Shown: one piece after another, positions 16,160 through 23,731 of the stretch
Numbering within the stretch: the stretch's first letter is position 1
Layout: each line of letters starts with the position of its first letter
The notes under the pieces: generated by a model
The model's input: the letters and a program-made list of their open reading frames with translations, nothing else
Databases searched by the model: none
What the model was told of the DNA's origin: nothing
Origin: Gemmatimonadota bacterium
Lineage (GTDB): Bacteria; Gemmatimonadota; Gemmatimonadetes; Gemmatimonadales; GWC2-71-9
Length of the DNA stretch: 26,785 bases
Assembly (NCBI GenBank): GCA_022573095.1
Contig: JACZUR010000001.1
Location: forward strand, 1-26,785
Reading direction: 5' to 3'
Made by a program: the position numbers and the translations under genes

Positions 16160-17772
16160 GCCGCTTTCCCCGTGTTTCCGGACGACGGGAGTACAACAGT
16201 GAAGACGGTTCCCACACCTTGGTTTGATTCCACGTACACAACGCCCTGATGCGCATCAACGGCTCGCTGCACGATGGCGAGGCCGAGACCTGTGCCGCCG
16301 ACCCTTCCTGTCACGAATGGTTCAAAGAGACGGTTTAGTAGATCACTAGGTATCCCGGGTCCGGTATCGGACACCATTATGACGGCCGGTCCCTCGAAGG
16401 TAATTCCTCCGGGAATGTCACCGGGTTGTCCATGTCTTACCGTCACCGTTACTTTACCTCCTTCGCCGGCGGCCTGAATCGCGTTGAGCACGAGATTGAA
16501 CACGATGCTATGAATGAGATCCTCGTCTCCGTTTATCTCGACATCGTCACCTTCTATTGTAACCTGGGATCCGGAGCGGCAGTCGGGATGTTCTCCCGCC
16601 ATCCTCGCCGCTTCCGTTACCACGGTCAGTAAGTTCAAACTGACACGCTGAGTAACCCTTACTCTCGCAAAATCGAGAAACTCGGACAGCAAACCGCTCA
16701 GCCGATCACTTTCTCTCACCACCAGTTGGGTAAGAAATTTCTCATCCTCCCCAGTTTGCATCGATCGCGACAACTGCTCGACCGAAGAGCGAATCGAGGC
16801 GAGTGGGTTCTTGATCTCGTGTGCAAGCGAAGCCGACATTTCAGCCACGGCCTCTAGCCGTTCGTTCCTGAGTTTGAGGTCCTCAATGCGCTTGGATTCC
16901 GAGATGTCCGTGAAGATGGCGGACACATTACCCTCGCCGACGTTGATGCTCGTTGTCGTAAGACCGAAGGGAAAAACATCATCCCCCCGCTTGATCTCTG
17001 CTTCGAAGCGTCGTACACTCATCCCGTCGCGCTGAGTTAGGGAAAGTACGCGCGCCATTTCCGGAGCAACTTCGGCGAGCAAATCGTTTACTGATTCGCC
17101 AATCGCAGCTTCCGCATCAAGTCCAAGCAACTGCTCCGCCACCGGATTGAGGTAGGACAGCTTGCCGCTTCCGTCCATCGTGAGAATGCCACTGCGTAGG
17201 TTGTCGAGTATATCACTTGCCTCGAGCCGGAGTCTCTCGACCTCCTCTTCTAGTATCTGCCGTTCTGAAGCGACGGCGCGGACCTTGCTGGCAATCCAAC
17301 CCGCAGCAAGCGAAACAAGCACGAACAGCGCTAGCTGGAGCCACAGCGCCACAGAAAGGTCCGGCGGGTTGAACCAAAAGATCACGGCGAAGTAGAGGAC
17401 TCCTGCCAGTAGCGTGATCAAGAGACTAGAAGCGAACGGGAAGAGGAGGGAGCTCAGCGATATCACAAGGATATACAGAGGGGCGAAGTTGCTCGTAAAA
17501 CCGCCGGTTACGTGCACCACGGCGGTAACCAACGCGAGATCGAAGAGAGTCTGGACATAGAGGAACGTCTGGCCTGGCGCGACTCGCCTTACCTCCGTGT
17601 ACCAAGCCGATACGGCACTCACGCTTACGCTGAGCACGGCGGCAGACGCCACCATGACGAGTATGCCCGGTTCGACTTCCTTGAAGTAGAAGGCTGCCGC
17701 TACGTAGATACCGATCGCCACACATACGCGACCTATATAGGCAAGGCGAAGCAATGCCCTGACGTCGGGCAT
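16156..17772 (-). CDS. pilS: PilS, membrane sensor histidine kinase
   Basis: A 538-residue kinase with about five to six N-terminal membrane helices (roughly 8-30, 36-58, 70-90, 95-115, 116-134, 140-163) and little periplasmic sequence, as in Pseudomonas PilS. A short coiled segment and a PAS domain (about 183-295, NLRSGILTMDGSGKLSYLNP) follow. HisKA has H318 in AHEIKNPLASI, and HATPase_c has FNLVLNAIQAA (425-435), DTGPGIP (469-475) and GGTGLGLAI (492-500). In Pseudomonas, PilS monitors pilin subunits in the inner membrane and lowers pilA expression when they are abundant; the same role is plausible here. The gene follows a strong terminator after pilC, with 191 bp of intergenic DNA in which I could not identify a convincing promoter. 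Confidence 0.92.
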   Translation of the reverse strand: MPDVRALLRLAYIGRVCVAIGIYVAAAFYFKEVEPGILVMVASAAVLSVSVSAVSAWYTEVRRVAPGQTFLYVQTLFDLALVTAVVHVTGGFTSNFAPLYILVISLSSLLFPFASSLLITLLAGVLYFAVIFWFNPPDLSVALWLQLALFVLVSLAAGWIASKVRAVASERQILEEEVERLRLEASDILDNLRSGILTMDGSGKLSYLNPVAEQLLGLDAEAAIGESVNDLLAEVAPEMARVLSLTQRDGMSVRRFEAEIKRGDDVFPFGLTTTSINVGEGNVSAIFTDISESKRIEDLKLRNERLEAVAEMSASLAHEIKNPLASIRSSVEQLSRSMQTGEDEKFLTQLVVRESDRLSGLLSEFLDFARVRVTQRVSLNLLTVVTEAARMAGEHPDCRSGSQVTIEGDDVEINGDEDLIHSIVFNLVLNAIQAAGEGGKVTVTVRHGQPGDIPGGITFEGPAVIMVSDTGPGIPSDLLNRLFEPFVTGRVGGTGLGLAIVQRAVDAHQGVVYVESNQGVGTVFTVVLPSSGNTGKAA

Positions 17773-17910
17773 TGAAGTGCCTATTAGCCTAGTTATGGTA
17801 ACCGCCAGAGGAGTTCATTGTACGACCAAGTATCGGGACCGGTCTCGCAAAATGCAATACCGCCACGTTGCTCCCATAGCAAGCTCACTATCTGCAGACC
17901 AGAAACGAAA

Positions 17911-17934
17911 CGGCCCCGCCACGGGACGGGGCCG
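17911..17934 (-). terminator. Rho-independent terminator after pilC
   Basis: A perfect 8-bp inverted repeat CGGCCCCG/CGGGGCCG with an 8-nt loop, followed on the minus strand by TTTCGTTT. It begins about 30 nt after the pilC stop and separates the pilBTC operon from pilSR. Confidence 0.85.
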
Positions 17935-17963
17935 GTACCAAAGTCTGGTTAGTTGCGGCGGTA

Positions 17964-19154
17964 CTACTGCACGGCGTTCATCATATCGAAGATCGGCAGA
18001 TACATGGCAACGATCATCCCGCCGACCACCGTACCGAGGACCACGATCATGACCGGTTCCATGAGCGAAAGCAAGGCACTTACGGCCGTGTCAACTTCGT
18101 CGTCATAGAAGTCGGCAATCTTCGTGAGCATTTCGTCGAGCCCTCCAGTAGCTTCGCCCACCGCAATCATCGACGTGACCATCGGCGGGAAAACAGCTGA
18201 CCTTTCCAGCGGCCCGGCAATCGTTTCACCACCGGCAATGGAGCCTCGAGACTCCATGACCGCGTCGTGAATCACCCTGTTACCAGCCGTCTTTGCCGTG
18301 ATCTCGAGACCGTCGAGAATTGAGACGCCTGCAGAAATAAGTGTACCGAGAGTTCGTGTGAAGCGCGACACGGCAGACTTTCTAAGCATATCGCCGAGAA
18401 CAGGGATGTTTAGCAACACTCTGTCGAGAAACAGCCGCCCGCCTGATGTGGTGTACATCCATTTGATGATGAAGAAGATGGCCACACCACCTCCTCCTAT
18501 AGCCCACCAGAACCCCTGGAGAATGTCACTCATCCCGATAACTATCCTCGTGGGTAACGGCAGAATCATATCCACGCTGGCAAACATCTGTTGGAACACC
18601 GGAATCACGAAGAGGAGAAGTACCACGATTGCAATAGAGGCTACCGAGAAGATCACTATGGGGTAGATCATCGCCCCTTTCACCTTTCGAATGATGGCGT
18701 CGTTCTTCTCGAGGAACGTCGAGAGTCTCAACAGAATCGTGTCGAGGATACCACCCGCCTCACCCGCTGCGACCATGTTGACAAACAGTTCCGCGAACGT
18801 TTTCGGATGTTTGGAAAGAGCGTCGGCAAGAGTGTTTCCGCTCTCTACATCATACACCACTTGTCTGGTAGTCTCGGCAAGCACCTTGTTGTCGGTCTGC
18901 TTGGCAAGAATATCGAGAGCCTGTACCAGGGGCAGACCGGCATTGATCATCGTTGCGAACTGGCGCGTGAAAATGACGACGTCGCGAGTCGGGACTTTGC
19001 CACCAGCCTTGGCTTTCTTGGCCTCGCGGACGCGCACCACCTGCATCTTCTGGTTCCGTAGGTGCTGGACCACATCCTCTTTGGAAGGGAGATCGATCGT
19101 GGCGGTCTTTTCATCACCCGTCAAAGTCCTGGCTGTATACTCCCAAGTGGGCAT
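17964..19154 (-). CDS. pilC: PilC, type IV pilus inner-membrane platform protein
   Basis: A 396-residue GspF/PilC family protein. The N-terminal segment (1-60, PTWEYTARTLTGDEKTATID) precedes two T2SSF domains (about 62-185 and 265-388), each with the conserved FTRQ/FTRTL start and GE/GGxLd...L pattern (VAAGEAGGILDTILLRLSTFLE; IAVGEATGGLDEMLTKIADFYD). Membrane helices lie near 164-190, 215-237 and 363-388. PilC anchors the PilB and PilT motors and passes pilin subunits into the fibre. A good Shine-Dalgarno (GAGGAG) precedes the ATG, which is 17 bp after pilT. The order pilB-pilT-pilC is common, and the gene is the last of this operon. Confidence 0.96.
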   Translation of the reverse strand: MPTWEYTARTLTGDEKTATIDLPSKEDVVQHLRNQKMQVVRVREAKKAKAGGKVPTRDVVIFTRQFATMINAGLPLVQALDILAKQTDNKVLAETTRQVVYDVESGNTLADALSKHPKTFAELFVNMVAAGEAGGILDTILLRLSTFLEKNDAIIRKVKGAMIYPIVIFSVASIAIVVLLLFVIPVFQQMFASVDMILPLPTRIVIGMSDILQGFWWAIGGGGVAIFFIIKWMYTTSGGRLFLDRVLLNIPVLGDMLRKSAVSRFTRTLGTLISAGVSILDGLEITAKTAGNRVIHDAVMESRGSIAGGETIAGPLERSAVFPPMVTSMIAVGEATGGLDEMLTKIADFYDDEVDTAVSALLSLMEPVMIVVLGTVVGGMIVAMYLPIFDMMNAVQ

Positions 19155-19171
19155 CTAGGTAGACTCCTCGA

Positions 19172-20314
19172 TTATTTCTTTCCCGCCATCGCCGGGGCCT
19201 CGCCCGGGATCGGTTCACCGACCATGCGGAGAAATTCGTTCTGATCCGAGCTCACTCTAAGGCATTCTTCCAGTGAAACCTCACGGGACATGTAAAGCTG
19301 GTAGAGCGAGTCGGCAAGAGCCTGCATACCATACTTCTTCCCCGCCTGTATCGCGTTCATGATTTGGTGCACCTTATCATCTCTAATCAGCGCTCGCACC
19401 GCGGGGGTCGCAACGAGTATTTCAGTTGCCATCGCTCTGCCTGAACCAGACGCCTTCTGCACTAGAACCTGAGTCAACACACCTTCCATGACGAAAGCCA
19501 GCTGGGTCCTGATCTGTGATTGCTGGTGAGCCGGGAACACATCAATAATCCTGTTGACGGTCTCGGCTGCGGAGTTGGTGTGGAGCGTGGCGAAGGCGAG
19601 GTGACCCGTTTCAGCGATAGTAAGAGCAGCGGAGATCGTTTCCAAGTCACGAAGCTCCCCAATGAGCACGACATCGGGATCCTGTCGCAAACAGTATTTC
19701 AGAGCGGTCTGGAACGATTTGGTGTCACTGCCAATCTCACGTTGATTTACGATACAGTTCTGGTGCTTATGAACGAACTCGATCGGATCCTCTATCGTAA
19801 TAATGTGCGCCTTGCGCTTCTTGTTGATCCTGTCGATCATCGCGGCCAACGTCGTCGTCTTCCCTGACCCCGTAGGCCCGGTCACAAGTACCAGTCCCCG
19901 AGGTTTGTCCGACAGCTTCGCCAGTATCGGGGGCAACCCAAGCTCGTCGAATGTTTTCACATCCGTGGGAATCTGTCGCATCACGATTGCGACACAGCCG
20001 CGCTGCTTGAAGCAATTCCCCCTGAACCGAGCCAGGTTCTGTATCCCGAACGAGAAATCCAGCTCGTCATCGACTTCGAATCGCTTCTTCTGGTTCTCTG
20101 TCAGAACAGAGTACGCCATCTGAAGCGTATCCTTGGGCGTCATCACATAGGACGAGCTGGAGTCCGTGATGTCGCCGTCGATTCTAAACTTGGGACTTTG
20201 AGACGCAGTTATGTGCAGATCAGAAGCTCCTTTCTGCACCATCTCCTCGAGCAGTTCCCTAAGTTTCGGGGGTTGTGGCCCACCCGCAGCCTGCTCTTGT
20301 CCCGCTTGCTCCAT
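19172..20314 (-). CDS. pilT: PilT, pilus retraction ATPase
   Basis: A 380-residue hexameric secretion ATPase that depolymerises the pilus, giving twitching motility and DNA uptake. Visible: the N-terminal segment LLEEMVQKGASDLHITASQSP (21-41), Walker A GPTGSGKT at 146-153, Asp box IITIEDPIEFVH (171-182), Walker B DVVLIGELRD (214-223), His box GHLAFATLHTNSA (237-249), and the PilT-specific AIRNLIRE-like motif as AVRALIRDDKVHQI (305-318), required for retraction in Pseudomonas PilT. It is slightly longer than typical PilT (about 345), through a Gly/Gln-rich N-terminus and a Pro/Ala/Lys tail. Shine-Dalgarno AAGGGGAG lies at good spacing; 22 bp after pilB. Confidence 0.96.
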   Translation of the reverse strand: MEQAGQEQAAGGPQPPKLRELLEEMVQKGASDLHITASQSPKFRIDGDITDSSSSYVMTPKDTLQMAYSVLTENQKKRFEVDDELDFSFGIQNLARFRGNCFKQRGCVAIVMRQIPTDVKTFDELGLPPILAKLSDKPRGLVLVTGPTGSGKTTTLAAMIDRINKKRKAHIITIEDPIEFVHKHQNCIVNQREIGSDTKSFQTALKYCLRQDPDVVLIGELRDLETISAALTIAETGHLAFATLHTNSAAETVNRIIDVFPAHQQSQIRTQLAFVMEGVLTQVLVQKASGSGRAMATEILVATPAVRALIRDDKVHQIMNAIQAGKKYGMQALADSLYQLYMSREVSLEECLRVSSDQNEFLRMVGEPIPGEAPAMAGKK

Positions 20315-20336
20315 CTTTGCTCCCCTTTATCTGCCC

Positions 20337-22043
20337 TTATTGAGCGGCAGTTTCCTTGAGCACTTCCTCGAGAGAAGTAATCCCGGCCGCGACTTTCGCC
20401 ATCCCATCCGTGCGCAGAGTAATCATCCCTTCCTCTACGGCCAGATCCCTGATCTCGTCAGTGGAACCGCCCCTGAGAATAAGATGCCGCAGCGCCGGAC
20501 TGATCGCCATCACCTCGTACAGGCCAGCCCTACCCTTATAGCCGGTTCCGGAGCAGCTATCACAGCCAGTACCTTGGTAGAAAGCCGCCTGAATTTCCTC
20601 ATCGCTAAGACCACTAGTCTTAAGCTCTTTGGGATCGTACTTCTTTTCCGTCTTACAGTCTTTGCAGATCCTCCTGACGAGTCGTTGTGCCACGATCAAG
20701 TTGGTTGCGCTCGCGACGTTGAACGGCTCAATCCCCATGTCAATCATACGGGTAATCGTAGACGGTGCGTCATTAGTATGGAGAGTCGAAAGCACCAGGT
20801 GACCAGTCAGAGCAGCTTTGATAGCGATCCCGCCCGTCTCGATGTCGCGAATCTCACCGACCATGATGATATTGGGGTCCTGACGCAGGAAGGCTTTCAG
20901 GGCTGCCGCGAACGTCATCCCGATTTCGTTACGAACGAGCACCTGATTGATACCGTAGATGTTGTACTCAACGGGATCTTCCGCCGTCATGATGTTCACG
21001 TCGATGTTATTCACCTGCGACAGACACGAATAGAGAGTCGTCGTTTTTCCCGATCCCGTGGGACCGGTTACCAGTACCATACCAAATGGATTTGCGATCG
21101 CGGAAAGAAGGTCCCGCTCGGCCTTAGGTGCGAAACCGAATGTCTTGAGATCGAGCGTGAGGTTACCCTTATCGAGGATACGCAACACGATCTTCTCACC
21201 AAAGATCACCGGCAGCGTCGAAACACGAAAGTCGATTACGCGGTTACCCATCTTGAGCTTGATTCGGCCATCCTGGGGTACGCGCCGCTCAGCAATGTTG
21301 AGAGCAGACATGATCTTTACTCTGGAGGTCAGAGCGGCCTTGAGCTTCACGGGCGGCTTCATGACCTCCATAAGAGCTCCGTCGAGACGATAACGAACTC
21401 TGATTTCGTGTTCGAAAGGCTCTATGTGAACGTCGCTGACACCCCGCTTCACCGCCTCCGTCAGAATCGCGTTGATCAGTTTGACTACCGGTGCATCATC
21501 GCCCAAGTCGACGTTCTCATCGTCATCTTCCGCTTCTTCAACGATTTCGAGATCGTCGCCTTCCTCAATATCCTTGAGGAGCGACTCGAGCTGAGCTGCG
21601 GTCTGCTCATAATACTTCTCGATCTGTTGCTTCAGCGTGTACTCACCGGCGATGACCGGGAAGATGTCGTACCGGGTAATGAACTTGAGGTCATCCAGAG
21701 TCGCTCCGTCCGAGGGATCCGCCATCGCAAGAGTCAGCATCCGTCCCTCGCGTTTGAGCGGTAGCACGCAGTGCTTCACCGCTACATCTGGCGGAACGAG
21801 CTTTAGGATAGCCGGATCTACCTCGAATCGACTCAGGTCGACCGCCGGCATTCGATACTGCTTGGCCAGCATTTTGGTAATCTCTATTTCCTTAATGATC
21901 CCCATCTTCACGAGGCAATAACCCAACCTCGCACCGCTGCTACGCTGTTCGGCGAGGGCTTCATCGAGTTGCTGTTTAGTTATCAGACCCTCTCGAACGA
22001 GGATGTCGCCTAGCCGTACAGAGCTAGCTGCTGCAGTCGCCAT
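20337..22043 (-). CDS. pilB: PilB, pilus extension ATPase
   Basis: A 568-residue GspE/PilB assembly ATPase. The N-terminal MshEN/T2SSE_N domain (about 9-150, LGDILVREGLITKQQLDEAL) could bind c-di-GMP as in MshE, judging from family membership. An acidic linker (159-184) leads to the ATPase core: Walker A GPTGSGKT at 327-334, Asp box AEDPVEY (354-360), Walker B NIIMVGEIRD (391-400), His box GHLVLSTLHTNDA (414-426), and the zinc tetracysteine C460/C463 and C494/C497 typical of PilB and absent from PilT. The ATG at 22043 has no Shine-Dalgarno; instead an anti-Shine-Dalgarno-like CACCTCCTT lies 14 nt upstream. First gene of pilB-pilT-pilC. Confidence 0.96.
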   Translation of the reverse strand: MATAAASSVRLGDILVREGLITKQQLDEALAEQRSSGARLGYCLVKMGIIKEIEITKMLAKQYRMPAVDLSRFEVDPAILKLVPPDVAVKHCVLPLKREGRMLTLAMADPSDGATLDDLKFITRYDIFPVIAGEYTLKQQIEKYYEQTAAQLESLLKDIEEGDDLEIVEEAEDDDENVDLGDDAPVVKLINAILTEAVKRGVSDVHIEPFEHEIRVRYRLDGALMEVMKPPVKLKAALTSRVKIMSALNIAERRVPQDGRIKLKMGNRVIDFRVSTLPVIFGEKIVLRILDKGNLTLDLKTFGFAPKAERDLLSAIANPFGMVLVTGPTGSGKTTTLYSCLSQVNNIDVNIMTAEDPVEYNIYGINQVLVRNEIGMTFAAALKAFLRQDPNIIMVGEIRDIETGGIAIKAALTGHLVLSTLHTNDAPSTITRMIDMGIEPFNVASATNLIVAQRLVRRICKDCKTEKKYDPKELKTSGLSDEEIQAAFYQGTGCDSCSGTGYKGRAGLYEVMAISPALRHLILRGGSTDEIRDLAVEEGMITLRTDGMAKVAAGITSLEEVLKETAAQ

Positions 22044-22056
22044 AACACATCATGGG

Positions 22057-22065
22057 AAGGAGGTG
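22057..22065 (-). promoter_or_regulatory. Anti-Shine-Dalgarno-like element in the pilB leader
   Basis: The minus-strand (mRNA-sense) sequence CACCTCCTT is identical to the 3' tail of bacterial 16S rRNA and lies 13 nt before the pilB ATG. On the plus strand this is a perfect AAGGAGGTG, but no start codon or open frame follows it there, so it is not an antisense gene's ribosome site. Whether it pairs with another RNA or has no role is unknown. Confidence 0.3.
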
Positions 22066-22129
22066 GAAAAAAGGTCTCAAGTTCTTGTCAACTAATCATT
22101 TTGATAAGCTACCGAGCGGCCAAAATGTG

Positions 22130-22756
22130 TCAAGGTACCCTGACCCGCCCTCTAAGCCGATCCAACGTCGCGGGACCGATACCGGACACTAAGAGTAATT
22201 CATTGATACTCTTGAAGTTACCATTCAGCCTTCGGTACCGTAAGATTGCCCGAGCTTTGCCCGGACCGATACCGGGCAGCGTGACCAGCTCTGCTTCAGT
22301 AGCAACGTTAATTCTTACCTGCGACCCGTCGTCGCGCTGTGATCCAGGTCGCATTCGTATGGGGCGGGCGCTGAATCGGATGTGAGGTCTGAGCGATTCG
22401 AGCAGCCGGGGTCCAATCCCGGACACTTCGTCCAAAGCGTCAACCGATCCGAACGGCCCGTTCGCCTCTCTATGTGAGACGATCCTCGTTGCGAGGGCCG
22501 ATCCGATCCCTGGAAGCCGCGTGAGCTCAATCGCTGGAGCGCGATCTACGTCTATTCGCTCTGTGTCGGCCAACGGACGTGCAAGTCGAGCCGCCTGGGC
22601 CGCGACTGAGTCCAGAGATGGCCTACTTTCCGGACCGAGGCGGAACCCGATCTCGCCCGGGGCGCGTCCGGGCGAGACAGCCAGCTTGGCCACAAAACCA
22701 ACGACAGCCAGTAAAAGCAGAACGCCGGCCGCCTTTCGATCATCTCTTCTCGCCAT
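22130..22756 (-). CDS. ComEA-like membrane-anchored tandem helix-hairpin-helix DNA-binding protein
   Basis: A 208-residue protein with one N-terminal membrane anchor (about 10-27), a proline- and arginine-rich linker, and two HhH modules: APAIELTRLPGIGSALATRI...VSGIGPRLLESL (74-122) and NVATEAELVTLPGIGPGKARAI...VSGIGPATLDRL (150-201). ComEA proteins bind incoming double-stranded DNA in the periplasm and ratchet it in during transformation; most carry a single two-hairpin HhH module, so the tandem form is longer than usual. It sits immediately upstream of pilBTC (86 bp), which supports a role in pilus-driven DNA uptake. A GAGGGG abuts the ATG at unusually short spacing. It could alternatively be a general HhH protein. 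Confidence 0.85.
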   Translation of the reverse strand: MARRDDRKAAGVLLLLAVVGFVAKLAVSPGRAPGEIGFRLGPESRPSLDSVAAQAARLARPLADTERIDVDRAPAIELTRLPGIGSALATRIVSHREANGPFGSVDALDEVSGIGPRLLESLRPHIRFSARPIRMRPGSQRDDGSQVRINVATEAELVTLPGIGPGKARAILRYRRLNGNFKSINELLLVSGIGPATLDRLRGRVRVP

Positions 22757-22837
22757 CCCCTCAATGTGCCACTGCGACGGGCGACGGCATTCATCATTTC
22801 GTTGCCGCCGCCAACTTACGAACGCATCAAGAGGGGC

Positions 22838-23731
22838 TTACTGGCGTAGCAGTGCCATTGCCACGTCACCGACTATCTGCAAGCTTTCCGCACTCACTTT
22901 GTCAATTGTGTCTTCCGTCGTATGCCAATAGGAATAGTCAATGTCGATAACATTGATCATTCTGATTCCGGCCTCGAGAAGGGGAACGTGGTCATCCATG
23001 ATTGGACCGCGCAACGAGGGTACAAACGTTCGGCTATAGCCCATATCAGCCGCGGCGCGCCAAACCCGATCAACCACTTCGGGAGCACCACTGACCGAAT
23101 TACCCTCCTGGTATATCTGCAAATCTATGTCACCGATCATATCGAAGAGAACTCCGAACAACGGCTGGTAGCCGGCCGGAAGATTCACCGCGAAGTACCG
23201 TGAACCGATCAAGACATCAACATCCTGAGAAAAATCTCCGTAATCCTCACCGTCGACAAAAACCAGATCGACACCCAGGCCAGGAGGGACCAGATCGAGC
23301 GCGTCGGCAACACCCAGCAACAGGGCTACGCCCGATCCGCCATCGTTTGCACCCGGGACGGGCAACATCTGGTGACCGATGTTGAGGCTCTTATCGGCTG
23401 TTGGGCGCGTATCCCAGTGCGCCATGAAGATAATTCTGTTCGGGTCGCCGGGGCGGAACCTGGCTATGAAGTTTCTCAACTCGAGGGTGTCCCCCTCGGC
23501 CGTGACGTGGAGAAAACTCTGGACTTCCACCGAGTCCGCCGTCAGCCGCAGGCGTTCCTCAATCCAGTTGCCGGTGTTGCGATGGCCGGGCGTGTTAGGC
23601 ACTCGCACTCCGAACCGAGTTTGGACTGCCACGTACTCGTATGCGGCGGCACCGTTGAACTCTTGATTCTGGGGGCCTTTCGCCCCGCAGGCAGCGACCA
23701 CCAGGCTCAGCAAGCCAATGTTGGGCTTCAT
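22838..23731 (-). CDS. M28-family glutaminyl-peptide cyclotransferase-like lipoprotein
   Basis: A 297-residue predicted lipoprotein. The ATG at 23731 forms an ATGA overlap with the sprA stop and gives a short signal ending in lipobox VAAC (C15); the frame open to 23947 lies inside sprA and is not used. The M28 fold has HWDTRP with H105/D107, GANDGGSG with D130, DGEDYG with E162/D163, FDMIGD (196-201), DDH (246-248) and YWHTTEDT with H270. The set HWD-RP, GANDG-SGV, DMIG, EG-S---AP and WHT--DT is what I associate with Bacteroidetes-type glutaminyl cyclases, which convert N-terminal Gln of exported proteins to pyroglutamate. A plain Zn aminopeptidase remains possible. The overlap with sprA suggests a link to protein export. 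Confidence 0.83.
   Translation of the reverse strand: MKPNIGLLSLVVAACGAKGPQNQEFNGAAAYEYVAVQTRFGVRVPNTPGHRNTGNWIEERLRLTADSVEVQSFLHVTAEGDTLELRNFIARFRPGDPNRIIFMAHWDTRPTADKSLNIGHQMLPVPGANDGGSGVALLLGVADALDLVPPGLGVDLVFVDGEDYGDFSQDVDVLIGSRYFAVNLPAGYQPLFGVLFDMIGDIDLQIYQEGNSVSGAPEVVDRVWRAAADMGYSRTFVPSLRGPIMDDHVPLLEAGIRMINVIDIDYSYWHTTEDTIDKVSAESLQIVGDVAMALLRQ

Noticed and set aside
20211..21764. Long plus-strand open frame (517 codons) opposite pilB and the start of pilT
   Set aside because: It is fully antisense to a conserved ATPase, has no recognisable domain, and starts inside the opposite strand of pilT; long antisense frames are expected in GC-rich coding DNA.
22086..22091. TTGACA on the minus strand upstream of pilB as a sigma-70 -35 box
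   Set aside because: The position 17 bp downstream reads TTCCAC, not a -10 element; the pilB promoter could not be placed.
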